Part shown: positions 36,792 through 47,174 of the stretch, piece after piece
How the letters are laid out: every line of letters starts with the position of its first letter
How positions within the stretch are numbered: position 1 is the stretch's first letter
Source of the DNA: JAHBTB01 sp964451255
GTDB taxonomy: Bacteria > Armatimonadota > Fimbriimonadia > Fimbriimonadales > Fimbriimonadaceae
Direction of reading: 5' to 3'
Length of the DNA stretch: 64,000 bases
Assembly (NCBI GenBank): GCA_964451255.1
Contig: CAYVHL010000002.1
Location: 248,001 to 312,000, forward strand
The notes under the pieces: generated by a model
What the model saw: the letters and a program-made list of their open reading frames with translations, nothing else
Told to the model about the DNA's origin: nothing
Database searches by the model: none
Made by a program: the position numbers and the translations under genes

Positions 36792-37661
36792 ATGGCACTG
36801 AGATCAGAAAACTTCCTTCTTCGCCGATACATCGAAAAGGCGATGGTCGACCTACCCGCCCTACCGGGCGTCGTCCTCCAAGTCGTGCAGGCAACCGAGA
36901 ACGAAAATGTGTCGACTGCCGAGATCGAGAAGTACCTGCAGTTGGACACGGCCATAACAACCAAGCTCCTTAAAGTCGTCAATTCCGCCTATTTCGGCCT
37001 GCCTAGGCAGATCGTCAATGTCAACCAGACGATCGCCATCTTGGGATTGCACCAGGTTCGCAACCTGGTCCTTTCGATCGGCGTCCTCAACCTGCTCACC
37101 TCTTCAAGTCCGAAAGTGATCGAGACTCAAAAGGCATATTGGCAAAGCTCCTTTGCGGCCGCCTCATGTGCGGAGACCCTGGCCAGAAAGCGCAACCTAG
37201 ACCGCAAGGACGTTGAGACGGTATTCGTCTCCGGCCTCTTACGCGACGTGGGCCGGCTCTTCCTTTTGACTCTCTTCACCCTGCCTTATCAGGAAGTTCT
37301 CAATGCTTCGATTAAGAATCAAGAACCGGTTTCCGAGACGGAGACCCGTATCCTCGGTTTCACGCACGCCGAGCTTGGGGCGACGCTGGCCGAGAAATGG
37401 AACTTCCCACCCACGCTTGTAGAGGCTATCCGCGACCATGATCAGATTCCTGAAGGCGACGTGAACCTGACGACTGCCTGCATTCATATCGCGGACCACT
37501 TGGCTGGCGAAATCGGCGACCCCGCGTTCATTGGTGTCCTGTCAGAGACCGACCCCCGGGCACTGAAGGCACTGAACCTGACTGAGGCCGATCTGTCGGA
37601 TCTGCGAGACCAGACGGTCGAACAAGTCACGAAGGCGAAAGACCTTGTGGGCCTCCTTTGA
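36792..37661 (+). CDS. HDOD-domain signalling protein
   Basis: A 289-residue protein made of one HDOD domain (about 15-215), a non-catalytic relative of HD phosphohydrolases. LPALPGVVLQVVQ, ITTKLLKVVNSAYFGLPRQI and GLHQVRNLVLSI are its signatures. HDOD proteins act in bacterial signalling, often in motility, biofilm or nucleotide-second-messenger pathways. There is no receiver or EAL domain attached. It lies between cheW and fliD on the same strand. GGATAAGC before the start may be part of a promoter but is not a clear sigma-28 match. Confidence 0.9.
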   Translation: MALRSENFLLRRYIEKAMVDLPALPGVVLQVVQATENENVSTAEIEKYLQLDTAITTKLLKVVNSAYFGLPRQIVNVNQTIAILGLHQVRNLVLSIGVLNLLTSSSPKVIETQKAYWQSSFAAASCAETLARKRNLDRKDVETVFVSGLLRDVGRLFLLTLFTLPYQEVLNASIKNQEPVSETETRILGFTHAELGATLAEKWNFPPTLVEAIRDHDQIPEGDVNLTTACIHIADHLAGEIGDPAFIGVLSETDPRALKALNLTEADLSDLRDQTVEQVTKAKDLVGLL

Positions 37662-37732
37662 TGGCTGCCTAGGGTTTTCGCCAGTGTGGTGGGCGACAAG
37701 AATGCCGACTCTATAAGTAGGAGCGTCAGAGC

Positions 37733-39985
37733 ATGAGCACACTTGGATCGACATCCGGAATCCATTTCTCCGGCATTGCTTCTGGACTTGATGTGGACAG
37801 CATCATCCAGAAGCTGATGTCGTTAGAAAACTTGCCGATCCAGTCTCTGCAACGCCAGCAACAGCAGTTACAGACGAAGCAGCTCATCTACGGCCAATTG
37901 AAGACGCAGGTGCAGGGTATCGCGTCGGCGCTCTCGGGGCTCAGTGCCGCATCCAATTTCAATCCGGCGGCGGCTACGAGTTCGGACACGGGTGCCCTTG
38001 GTGTTACGGCGACCGGTAGCGCCGCAGTCGGTCAGTACACGGTTCAGATAAACCAACTGGCCCAGAACCACAAGGTCGCTTCAGCCGCCCAGTCCAGCGC
38101 GACTGACGCGCTCAACTTGAGCGGCACCTTTGTCATCGACGGCAAGTCCGTCAACGTCAACACCTCCGACTCGTTGACCTCGATCGCGTCGAAAGTGAAC
38201 GCGCTCGGTGTCGGTGTCGTGGCGAGCGTCCTGGACGGAGGCACGGGATCGGCGTACATAACCTTCGGGTCATCTAGTTCGGGGGCCAAGAACGGGGTCC
38301 AACTTGCGGACGCCACGGGAACAGTGCTCGGCTCACTTGGTGTGCTGTCAGGCGGCACTTCGCTCCGTGAGTCGCCGAACTCGAACACGGGCTTGAGCTA
38401 CGGCTATAAGGACGGCTCGACCGCCGTCGGCATCTTGAGCGGCCTGGCCAACGCAGGAACGTTCGACATCAACGGCCAGACGATAGCGGTCGATTTCGCG
38501 ACGGACTCGTTGCAGAGCATCGCGGACAAGATCAATCTGAGCGGTTCGGGTGCGACCGCCTCGGTCGTGTCGGTCGTGCAGAACAACCAGACTGTCTACA
38601 AACTTCAGGTGGCCGGTGCCCCTGTGCCGGGTTCGATCACCGACACGGACGGCCTGTTGGGCGACATTGGTTTTCTCCAACAGGGCTTTGGCAACCAGTT
38701 GGTTCAGGCGCAGGACGCCAGTCTGACGGTCGATAACCTGAACCTCACATCCGACAAGAACTCGGTGACCGGAGTGGTTCCTGGCGTCACGCTCAACCTC
38801 TTGAAGGCAAACTCGACGGTCACAGTCAGTGTCACTCAAGACACCCAGAAGATCACAGACAGCTTCAACGCCTTCAAAGACGCTTTCAACAGCTTCGTAG
38901 ATTTCGTCGGACAGAACTCAAGTTTCGACAGTAAGACATTCGATTCTGGGCCGCTCTTCGGGGACATCAATGTCCAGCAGATCGAGTCCTCAGTCAACTC
39001 GGTTCTCTTCTCTTCCTTGGGTACTGGCAACTACAAGACACTGACCCAACTTGGGTTTGGTCTTGACGACAGCGGGCACATCACGATTGATGCGGACAAG
39101 CTTTCCACAGCGCTCAACACGGACTTGAACTCGGTCAAGAACCTCATGGTCTCGACTGGATCGAGCGCGAACGCGAACATCACTTACGTCAGCTCGTCTG
39201 ACAAGACCGTCGCCTCCGGTTCGGTCGGGTATGCCGTCGACATCAGTCAGGTCGCTACCAAGAGCGGGTTCACCGGATTTGTCGCCCAGGGCCTTGCAAA
39301 CGTCGGGGGCGAGCAACTGACCTTTGGCGGCTCGTTGTTCGGCGCAAGCGATGTGGTCCTCAGCGTCGATTCCGGGAGCACAGCTTCGGATCTGGTCAAC
39401 AAGATCAACTCAGACTCGAGGTTGAAGGACAACGTTGTGGCCTCCCTTGACGGCGACGGCAAACTGGTCGTCACGAGCAAGCGTTTTGGCACGAACGGCC
39501 GGTTCACATTGACCAGCAATTTGGCCGCCGCGAATGACAACTCGGGCGTTGGCATGTCCGAGGGGACGATGGTGGACGGATTGGACGTCGCTGGGACGAT
39601 CAACGGCGAGGCGGCGGCCGGCAACGGCCAGTTCCTCATTGGCAACGCCGACGCACCAAACATCTCAAGCCTACAGATTCAATACACAGGGACGACGACA
39701 GGCACGGTCGGGACGATCGCGTTCAACAAGGGAATGGCCTCGGTGATGAACAAGACCCTGTCCAATTTCACGGACAGCACGACAGGGCTCTTCAAGACGA
39801 TCGACGACTCGATCCAATCTCAGATCGACGACCTGACGGCGTCGATAACCCAGAAACAAGACTTGAGCTCGTTGCTGGAAGACACGTTGAGGAAGAAGTT
39901 CACCGCGATGGAGACGGCGTTGGCCCAGTTGCAACAACAAAGTTCCTCCCTGGCGGGCATGCTGGGATCGGCTTCTTCGGGCTAG
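37733..39985 (+). CDS. fliD: Flagellar filament cap FliD (hook-associated protein 2)
   Basis: A 750-residue FliD that caps the flagellar filament and folds flagellin at its tip. The N-terminal signature is STSGIHFSGIASGLDVDSIIQKLMSLENLPIQ, followed by a coiled coil with QRQQQQLQTKQL. The C-terminal D0/D1 helices end in SITQKQDLSSLLEDTLRKKFTAMETALAQLQQQSSSL. It is longer than the 460-residue enterobacterial protein, with extra Ser/Thr/Gly-rich beta domains in the middle that would be surface-exposed. An AGGAG lies 9 nt before the ATG. No other flagellar gene is in the window. Confidence 0.95.
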   Translation: MSTLGSTSGIHFSGIASGLDVDSIIQKLMSLENLPIQSLQRQQQQLQTKQLIYGQLKTQVQGIASALSGLSAASNFNPAAATSSDTGALGVTATGSAAVGQYTVQINQLAQNHKVASAAQSSATDALNLSGTFVIDGKSVNVNTSDSLTSIASKVNALGVGVVASVLDGGTGSAYITFGSSSSGAKNGVQLADATGTVLGSLGVLSGGTSLRESPNSNTGLSYGYKDGSTAVGILSGLANAGTFDINGQTIAVDFATDSLQSIADKINLSGSGATASVVSVVQNNQTVYKLQVAGAPVPGSITDTDGLLGDIGFLQQGFGNQLVQAQDASLTVDNLNLTSDKNSVTGVVPGVTLNLLKANSTVTVSVTQDTQKITDSFNAFKDAFNSFVDFVGQNSSFDSKTFDSGPLFGDINVQQIESSVNSVLFSSLGTGNYKTLTQLGFGLDDSGHITIDADKLSTALNTDLNSVKNLMVSTGSSANANITYVSSSDKTVASGSVGYAVDISQVATKSGFTGFVAQGLANVGGEQLTFGGSLFGASDVVLSVDSGSTASDLVNKINSDSRLKDNVVASLDGDGKLVVTSKRFGTNGRFTLTSNLAAANDNSGVGMSEGTMVDGLDVAGTINGEAAAGNGQFLIGNADAPNISSLQIQYTGTTTGTVGTIAFNKGMASVMNKTLSNFTDSTTGLFKTIDDSIQSQIDDLTASITQKQDLSSLLEDTLRKKFTAMETALAQLQQQSSSLAGMLGSASSG

Positions 39986-41172
39986 ACCCTGGCGAGCACC
40001 TGCTCCCGCTTGAACAGCCAGACGCTGGCCCAGATGGCCAAAGCCGCCAGCACCGCGCTCATCCCAACTGAGTAGCCCACGGTCTGCCAGTCCACGTTGC
40101 CAGAAAGGCCGCCCTTGAGGGCGATAGCGCTGTTCAAGACGGGTGTGAGCTTGACCCATACGGCCTTGTCCATGCCCGCGATGCCGACGACTTGGCTCAT
40201 GACCGCAGGCGCGACGACGACCAGGTTCATGAGTCCCAAGATGGTCGAGGCCTCTCGCATGGTCTTGGCGTGGGTGCTGATCATCAGCATGACGCCTGAG
40301 AACAACGCGGCGAGAGGGATGATCACGGCAAGGAGAACGAGTATTGCGACAGGCGAGAGCGACACGCCGGTAGGAAAGATCGACTTGGTCGCAGGCAAAC
40401 CCATGACTCCGACGGCCAGGACGGCCCCGATCGAGACCGCTGAGCCTGCGAGGCAGACAAAGAACAGGGACAAGAACTTGCCCAATGCCACGTAGGCCCG
40501 GGAGACAGGGCTGACGAGAAGGGTCTCCATCGTGCCGCGCTCCTTTTCGCCAGCGACCATGTCCGCCGCGCACGACATTCCCGACGTAAAGCAGAAGAGC
40601 ACGACGAGGTAGGGAAGGAGGCTCGCCAAAGGGGACGCGCCCAAACCTTTCTGGGGGTTCGCGTCCACGCCCTGGACGTTGATCGGCTTTGCCAGCGCCT
40701 TGTCCTTGCCGCTCGCAACGACCAGGTCTTGGACAAGCTTGGCGTTTTCGTCCTCCGCGGCTTGTTGGACGATGTTGAAGGCGATGTTGCCAAGGGGCGC
40801 GCTCATGTCGTAATGGCCCTTGAGGACGGCCTTTCCGACGGCGGCTTTCTCGCCGTAATCCTTGGGGACTTCAAGCACAAGTCGGATGTCGCCGTCTTTG
40901 ACCTTCTTGATAGAGGCGGCGAGGTCTGCCGACTCACTTACCTTTGGCTTCCGCTTGCTTGACACCACCCGCTTCACGACCGGGTTGGACATGTCCCCGA
41001 CCACATCGACCCGGATGTCGGGCTCCTTGCCGAGCTTCTCGTCGATCGTTCCGAAGAGATAGCCGAACATCAGCATCATGAAGACCGGCAGGACGAAAAC
41101 GTTCATGACGACGCGCCGGTCACGACGTAGCTCCAACCACTCTTTGCCCAGGACCTCAAAGACTTGCTTCAT
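39982..41172 (-). CDS. ABC-2 type permease, NatB-like
   Basis: A 396-residue membrane protein with the NatB/DrrB-like layout: one N-terminal helix (about 23-42), a large non-cytoplasmic loop (about 45-180) and a block of five or six C-terminal helices. CAADMVAGEKERGTMETLLVSPVSR is the conserved cytoplasmic coupling motif of ABC-2 permeases that meets the ATPase. The matching ATPase, NatA-like, lies 2.9 kb upstream on the same strand and is separated by ftsY, an isomerase and a cupin. NatAB in Bacillus exports Na+; the substrate here is not known. Confidence 0.85.
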   Translation of the reverse strand: MKQVFEVLGKEWLELRRDRRVVMNVFVLPVFMMLMFGYLFGTIDEKLGKEPDIRVDVVGDMSNPVVKRVVSSKRKPKVSESADLAASIKKVKDGDIRLVLEVPKDYGEKAAVGKAVLKGHYDMSAPLGNIAFNIVQQAAEDENAKLVQDLVVASGKDKALAKPINVQGVDANPQKGLGASPLASLLPYLVVLFCFTSGMSCAADMVAGEKERGTMETLLVSPVSRAYVALGKFLSLFFVCLAGSAVSIGAVLAVGVMGLPATKSIFPTGVSLSPVAILVLLAVIIPLAALFSGVMLMISTHAKTMREASTILGLMNLVVVAPAVMSQVVGIAGMDKAVWVKLTPVLNSAIALKGGLSGNVDWQTVGYSVGMSAVLAALAIWASVWLFKREQVLARV

Positions 41173-41225
41173 ACCAACGCCAGACCTGCATACGGGACCG
41201 GAAACTACGAAGTTACCTCGCAGGG

Positions 41226-41231
41226 GATACT
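41226..41231 (+). promoter_or_regulatory. ftsY -10-like box
   Basis: GATACT ends 9 nt before the ATG at 41241 and is followed by TTGGCCCGC. The same TGGCCCGCATG string follows the gatB box. No ribosome-binding site is present. Confidence 0.4.
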
Positions 41232-41240
41232 TTGGCCCGC

Positions 41241-42131
41241 ATGTTCAAGCGGCTGATGGAGCGGGTCGACCGGATGATGGGCCGGGGCGTCATCGACGAG
41301 GACCTCTACGAGGAGCTTGAAGAGGCTTTGCTCCAGGCCGACACCAGCGTCCAAATGACGCAGCAGATCCTCGAGGAGCTCAGGCGGGCCGTCCGGGAAG
41401 AGAAGATCACGGACGTCGCCGCCATGAAAGAGAGGCTCCGCCAAGCGATCGCCAGCCGCTTCAGCCAACCTGGGGAGACGATCTTGTTCAGGAACTTTCC
41501 TCCGACGGTCTATCTGTTCGTCGGTGTGAACGGAGTGGGGAAGACGACCACCATCGGCAAGCTCGCCACCCGGCTCGTCAAGCAGGGCCGGAAAGTGTTG
41601 CTCGCCGCCGGCGACACGTTCCGTGCCGCGGCGATCGAACAGCTTGAAGTATGGGCCCAGCGATCCGGAGCCGACTTCGTCGGGGCGCAACCTGGCTCCG
41701 ACCCGGCCTCAGTGGTCTTCGACGCTGTCAACGCGGCGAAGGCCCGGGGCATGGACTATGTCCTTGCCGACACCGCCGGACGCCAGCACACGAAGGCAAG
41801 TCTCATGGCCGAGCTCACGAAGGTGTCGCGGGTCGTGGAAAAGGCCATTGGCCGACCTGCCGACGAGACGCTCCTAGTGCTGGACGCCAACACCGGGCAG
41901 AACGCCCTGCGACAAGCCGAGGAGTTCACCGCCGCCGCAAAGGTGTCCGGCCTTGTGCTGACCAAATTGGACGGCACCGCGCGAGGAGGGGCGTTGCTCG
42001 GTATCTACGAACGGTTTTCGATCCCTATCAAATTGGTCGGTCTTGGCGAGAGGCCTGAGGATTTAGTCGATTTCAACCCGGATGAGTTTGCCGCGCACTT
42101 GTTTGACGACGGTGCGGCTCGGCTATCCTGA
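41241..42131 (+). CDS. ftsY: Signal recognition particle receptor FtsY
   Basis: A 296-residue NG-domain GTPase that docks SRP-ribosome complexes at the inner membrane. The N domain occupies residues 1-90, G1 is GVNGVGKTTT (95-104), G2 DTFRAAA, G3 DTAGRQ and G4 TKLDGTARGG. There is no acidic A domain, as in many non-enterobacterial FtsY. Start ATG 41241 is preferred to an in-frame TTG at 41232 because the -10-like box ends at 41231. The following isomerase GTG begins 6 nt after the stop. Confidence 0.95.
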   Translation: MFKRLMERVDRMMGRGVIDEDLYEELEEALLQADTSVQMTQQILEELRRAVREEKITDVAAMKERLRQAIASRFSQPGETILFRNFPPTVYLFVGVNGVGKTTTIGKLATRLVKQGRKVLLAAGDTFRAAAIEQLEVWAQRSGADFVGAQPGSDPASVVFDAVNAAKARGMDYVLADTAGRQHTKASLMAELTKVSRVVEKAIGRPADETLLVLDANTGQNALRQAEEFTAAAKVSGLVLTKLDGTARGGALLGIYERFSIPIKLVGLGERPEDLVDFNPDEFAAHLFDDGAARLS

Positions 42132-42137
42132 AGGCCA

Positions 42138-43634
42138 GTGGATCGCATCGCCATTTTTTGGCCGGGTGACTATCGCCCCCTGGCCAACCAACTCGCACAC
42201 GACAACGTCGAACAAGCAACAGTCCAGCTGGAGAAGGCCCTTCGCGCCCTAGGCAAGGAGAGCTACCGAGTCGACGGCTTCATCACGAAGCCGGTCGAGA
42301 GCATCGACAAAATCGGACAGATAACCGACCCGGTCATTGGAATCTTCGTCCATTGGGTCTACGGCCAACATACGGCGTCCGGCGTGATCGGACGCGACAC
42401 GCCGCTCTTGCTCGCAAGCAACTTCAGCGGAAAGTGGCCCGGGCTGGTCGGGCTTCTCAACACGGCTGCCTGCCTTGAGTCGCACGGAAGGCAGGCGTCA
42501 CGGCTCTTCTCAGAGATGGCCGACTGGACGGAGGATAAGCAGTTCATGGAGGGGTTGGACATGTGGTGTCGGGATGGTCTCATCGACTATCCGCAGGAGC
42601 ACGTCCGCTGGCCGGCCCAAGCGATGAACCCGCACGCCGACCGCGTGTACGCCGAGATGTACAAACGGAAGCCACTCGCGATGATGCTTGGAGACACGTC
42701 CATGGGCATGGTCAACGGATACTTCGGGCCGCAAAGGTGCGCGCGCGTCGGGTTCGGAGAGCAGAAGATCGACCAAGCATGGATCGTGGACTACGGGAAG
42801 AACGTGTCGGACACGCGGATAGACGATGCGGTGAAGTTCGTGCACGACAAGGGGGTCGAGTTCCATTACGGTGGCGACTTTGACGAGGGCGCGACTCGCG
42901 AGCAGTTGCGTGACTACTTTGCCGTGAAGGACATATGTGAAGAGTTCGGCGCCGACTGTGTCGGATGGCAATACCAACTCGGCATGTTCCGACAAAGGCC
43001 GCCGTCTGACTTCGCCGAGGGCCTGTTCAACTCGGCTTGTCGGCCGGAAGGTGACGGATCGACGTTTGTGTGCTCGACCGAAGCCGACCAAGGCAATTTG
43101 TTGCCAATGGAAATGATGAAGCGCCTCCTGAAGGAAAAGGGGCTCCACGAAGCCGTCATGTTCCATGACGTGCGTTGGGCGGGCGAGTACATGGGGCGCA
43201 CTTTCTGGGTCTTGCTGAACTCAGGTTCTTGCGGCGCATACGCGCTCAACCATGACCCGTCGAGCCTGCGCGGCGTCCATTCGTACCGCCAACCGGTGCA
43301 ATACTTCCCGATCCCGGGCGGAAGCTTCACGGGTGAGAGCCTGCCTGGAGAGATCACGTGGGCACGGGCCTGGATGAGCCAGGAAGAGCTGTGTATGGAC
43401 ATCGGCCGGGGTGAATCCTTGAAATTGCCGGACGACCTTCGCGACGCTATGTGGAACGGCACGACAAGGGAGTGGCCGTTTATGGCCGCGGATCTTGGGC
43501 TATCAAAGAAGTCCTTGATGAACTCTTACATGAGCAACCACATAGCGGTAGCGTACGGCGATATCTTTGAGCCGATGGTTTCACTTAGCCAAAGTTTAGG
43601 TTATAAGGTTCGGATCCTCTCCGATAAACCATAG
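42138..43634 (+). CDS. Fucose/arabinose-isomerase-like sugar isomerase
   Basis: A 498-residue protein resembling the L-fucose isomerase family, with Asp/Glu-rich sugar-metal site candidates in GGDFDEGATRE, DCVGWQYQLGMFRQ and CSTEADQGNLLPMEM, and a long N-terminal Rossmann-like domain (1-170) containing FVHWVYGQHTAS. Members interconvert aldoses and ketoses with Mn2+, but this clade is not characterised well enough to name a sugar. It is unlike the true AraA at 52994. The start is GTG 42138 with TATCCT 8 nt upstream inside the ftsY end. Confidence 0.65.
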   Translation: MDRIAIFWPGDYRPLANQLAHDNVEQATVQLEKALRALGKESYRVDGFITKPVESIDKIGQITDPVIGIFVHWVYGQHTASGVIGRDTPLLLASNFSGKWPGLVGLLNTAACLESHGRQASRLFSEMADWTEDKQFMEGLDMWCRDGLIDYPQEHVRWPAQAMNPHADRVYAEMYKRKPLAMMLGDTSMGMVNGYFGPQRCARVGFGEQKIDQAWIVDYGKNVSDTRIDDAVKFVHDKGVEFHYGGDFDEGATREQLRDYFAVKDICEEFGADCVGWQYQLGMFRQRPPSDFAEGLFNSACRPEGDGSTFVCSTEADQGNLLPMEMMKRLLKEKGLHEAVMFHDVRWAGEYMGRTFWVLLNSGSCGAYALNHDPSSLRGVHSYRQPVQYFPIPGGSFTGESLPGEITWARAWMSQEELCMDIGRGESLKLPDDLRDAMWNGTTREWPFMAADLGLSKKSLMNSYMSNHIAVAYGDIFEPMVSLSQSLGYKVRILSDKP

Positions 43635-43635
43635 A

Positions 43636-43995
43636 CTAAGCTTCGTCACCGGCTTTGATTTTGTCTACGCCCATGAGCCCGTGCGGGCTGAGGATGTCGA
43701 TGAGATGGGTCTCTTCTATCGTCTCCACGCCGTGGGGACAGTTCGCTGGCAGGCGGACGACCGCGCCGCCCTGGACGATTTCTTCGCGACGCTCGTCGCC
43801 TAGGATCCACTTGATCTTCCCCCACAAGATGATGGAGACCTGTTCGCTGGGGTGGCTATGCACAGGTACGATGGATCCAGGCTGGAGGACGATGTTGGCG
43901 ACCAACATGTTGTCCGCGTCGACACATCTTCGTTCAATACCGGGCACCGGCTGGTCGAACCGGGCATCGCCCCATGTGGTGATTTCTGCATCCAT
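43636..43995 (-). CDS. Small cupin protein
   Basis: A 119-residue single cupin. Motif 1 contains VPVHSHPSEQVSIILWGKIKW with the HxH-x4-Q pattern (Gln in place of the usual Glu), and motif 2 has LPANCPHGV. Such proteins bind a metal but their reactions vary. I chose ATG 43995 (MDAEITTWGD) because TATCCT ends 6 nt before it; a longer frame to 44010 would place the box inside the gene. It lies between the NatA-like ATPase and the convergent isomerase with a 1-nt gap to the latter. Confidence 0.8.
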   Translation of the reverse strand: MDAEITTWGDARFDQPVPGIERRCVDADNMLVANIVLQPGSIVPVHSHPSEQVSIILWGKIKWILGDERREEIVQGGAVVRLPANCPHGVETIEETHLIDILSPHGLMGVDKIKAGDEA

Positions 43996-44001
43996 ACACT
44001 G

Positions 44002-44007
44002 AGGATA
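44002..44007 (-). promoter_or_regulatory. -10-like box before cupin gene
   Basis: TATCCT on the minus strand ends 6 nt before the ATG at 43995, with no Shine-Dalgarno. The same hexamer appears before 11778 and 42138. Confidence 0.4.
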
Positions 44008-44053
44008 CATGCTCTCGGCAGAGGAACGTGGACGGGGTCTTCCCCGGAAATCG

Positions 44054-44812
44054 TCAGGCAGATTGACCGGTCAGGTCGTCCTTATAACCGACCATCTGCA
44101 AAAACGCCTTCTCCAAGCTGGCCGTCCCTGTGGACGCAATGAGTGATCCTGGAGTGCCGTTCCCCTTGAGGACACCTTCATGGATCACCGAGACCTCGTC
44201 GGCAAGACGCTCGACCTCGCTCATGATGTGGGTGCTGAAGACGACCGTCTTACCCTGGTCTCGGCAACCCTCGATGAACTTCAAAACGGTTTGGGCGGTC
44301 AAGACGTCTAGCCCGGCGGTCGGTTCATCGAAGAAGACCACTGGCGGATCATGCAGTATCGAGCGGGCGATGCTCACCCGCTGCTTCTGACCCGTTGAAA
44401 GTTGGTCGCACAGCCGATCGGCGAACGTGGCGATGCCCAGCCTTTCCACGACGTCGTCGATTCGCGTCCTGGTCGTCGCCTCGTCCAGTCCATAGAGCCC
44501 GCCGAAGTAGCGCAGCATCTCCAAGGGCTTGAGCCGGCCGTAGACCGCGGTCGAGGACGAAAGGAATCCGATCGATGCGCGCACGCGCTCCGGCTGCTTG
44601 ACTGTGTCGAACCCATTGACGGTGGCGGTGCCGCTCGTGGGTGTCAGAACGGTGCTTAGCATCCGGAGAACGGTCGTCTTGCCTGCGCCGTTCACACCAA
44701 GGAGTGCATGGACGCGACCAGGCACGGCGACGAAGTCGAAGTTGTCGACCGCATGGACCGGCGCTCCCTTTGGGTTCCGGAACACCTTTGTCAGTTTCTC
44801 GGTCTTGATCAA
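44054..44812 (-). CDS. ABC transporter ATPase, NatA-like
   Basis: A 252-residue ABC ATPase. Walker A is GVNGAGKTT, the signature is LSTGQKQRVSIARSI, Walker B is VVFFDEPTAGLD and the switch His is in VFSTHIMSE. TSGTATVNGFDTVKQ matches the NatA/CcmA subgroup. It would drive an ABC-2 permease, and the NatB-like protein at 39982 is the obvious partner. The start is TTG 44812, 3 nt after the TerC-family stop, with GGAG about 9 nt upstream. Confidence 0.9.
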   Translation of the reverse strand: MIKTEKLTKVFRNPKGAPVHAVDNFDFVAVPGRVHALLGVNGAGKTTVLRMLSTVLTPTSGTATVNGFDTVKQPERVRASIGFLSSSTAVYGRLKPLEMLRYFGGLYGLDEATTRTRIDDVVERLGIATFADRLCDQLSTGQKQRVSIARSILHDPPVVFFDEPTAGLDVLTAQTVLKFIEGCRDQGKTVVFSTHIMSEVERLADEVSVIHEGVLKGNGTPGSLIASTGTASLEKAFLQMVGYKDDLTGQSA

Positions 44813-44815
44813 CCT

Positions 44816-45628
44816 TCAAGTCTCCTTTTGGGCTTTCTCGATCTCTTCCTCTGAGTAGGTTTCGTGGAGCCGCACGGCCCGCCCCTTCTTGTGCAATCGG
44901 ATGTTGATGACCTCGACTGCGACGGCGAACGCCATGGCGAAGTAGGTGTAGCCTTTGTCAAAGTGCTTACCGCACGCGTCCGCGACAAGATTCACGCCGA
45001 CCAAGAATAGGAACGCAAGGGCCAGGATCTTGATCGTGGGGTGCCTCTCCACGTAGTCGCTGATCTTGCCAGCGGCGACGAGCATGATCCCGACGGCGAC
45101 GACGACCGCAGCGACCATGACCGGGATGTCGTTGGACATTCCCACGGCGGTGATGACCGAGTCGAGGGAGAAGACGATGTCGATCATCACGATCTGGCCG
45201 ATGATCGCGGCGATCTGACGGGCGCCGCTGTCCTTGGGCGGCGGTTTCTCCTCACCTTCCAATTTCTCGTGGATCTCCATGACGGCCTTCCAGATCAAGA
45301 ACAGGCCACCGGCCGCAAGGATCAGATCCTTGCCGGTGAAGTCATGGTTGAGCGCGTGGAAGAAGACTTGCTTCCAACCCATCAAACTGCTGATGGTCAG
45401 CAGGAGGAGGATGCGGGTGATGAGTGCGAGGCTGAGGCCAGTCTGCCTGGCCCGGGGCCGCTCCTTCTCCGGCAGTTTGCCGGTGAGGACGGCGATGAAG
45501 ATAATGTTGTCGATCCCTAGGACGATTTCCAGCACGGTGAGCGTGAGGAAGGCCACGTATGTTTGGGGATCGCGTAGAAGCTCCAACAAGTCGTCAGTTT
45601 GACCCACCGACCGGATGAGAGTTTCCAA
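44816..45628 (-). CDS. TerC-family membrane protein
   Basis: A roughly 270-residue, seven-helix protein of the TerC/YoaE/Alx family. The hallmark VLEIVLGIDNIIFIAVL is near the N-terminus, followed by MIDIVFSLDSVITAVGM and FLFLVGVNLVADACG. Family members export metal ions such as Mn2+ or protect against oxidative stress and tellurite. The start is not certain: the frame runs back into gatB at 45700; TTG 45628 (METLIRSVGQTDD) and GTG 45607 both fit the family N-terminus. It is divergent from gatB and is followed by natA after 3 nt. Confidence 0.85.
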   Translation of the reverse strand: METLIRSVGQTDDLLELLRDPQTYVAFLTLTVLEIVLGIDNIIFIAVLTGKLPEKERPRARQTGLSLALITRILLLLTISSLMGWKQVFFHALNHDFTGKDLILAAGGLFLIWKAVMEIHEKLEGEEKPPPKDSGARQIAAIIGQIVMIDIVFSLDSVITAVGMSNDIPVMVAAVVVAVGIMLVAAGKISDYVERHPTIKILALAFLFLVGVNLVADACGKHFDKGYTYFAMAFAVAVEVINIRLHKKGRAVRLHETYSEEEIEKAQKET

Positions 45629-45683
45629 AGGACCGGTCCCCACTTCCGTCGGGTCGCTCCAAACGTGTTGGTCCGACGGCGAG

Positions 45684-45689
45684 TAGACT
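45684..45689 (+). promoter_or_regulatory. gatB -10-like box
   Basis: TAGACT ends 9 nt before the ATG at 45699 and is followed by CTGGCCCGC, nearly identical to the ftsY arrangement. No ribosome-binding site is present. Confidence 0.5.
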
Positions 45690-45698
45690 CTGGCCCGC

Positions 45699-47170
<1,472 letters not shown>

Positions 47171-47174
<4 letters not shown>

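Noticed and set aside
37690..37732. Sigma-28 flagellar promoter before fliD
   Set aside because: GCCGACTC near 37703 resembles the -10 GCCGATAA only in part, and no TAAA -35 lies about 15 nt upstream.
42138..43634. Calling the isomerase a second araA
   Set aside because: It lacks the AraA N-terminal WFVTGSQHLYG and metal-site strings present in the gene at 52994. It fits the broader fucose-isomerase-like group instead.
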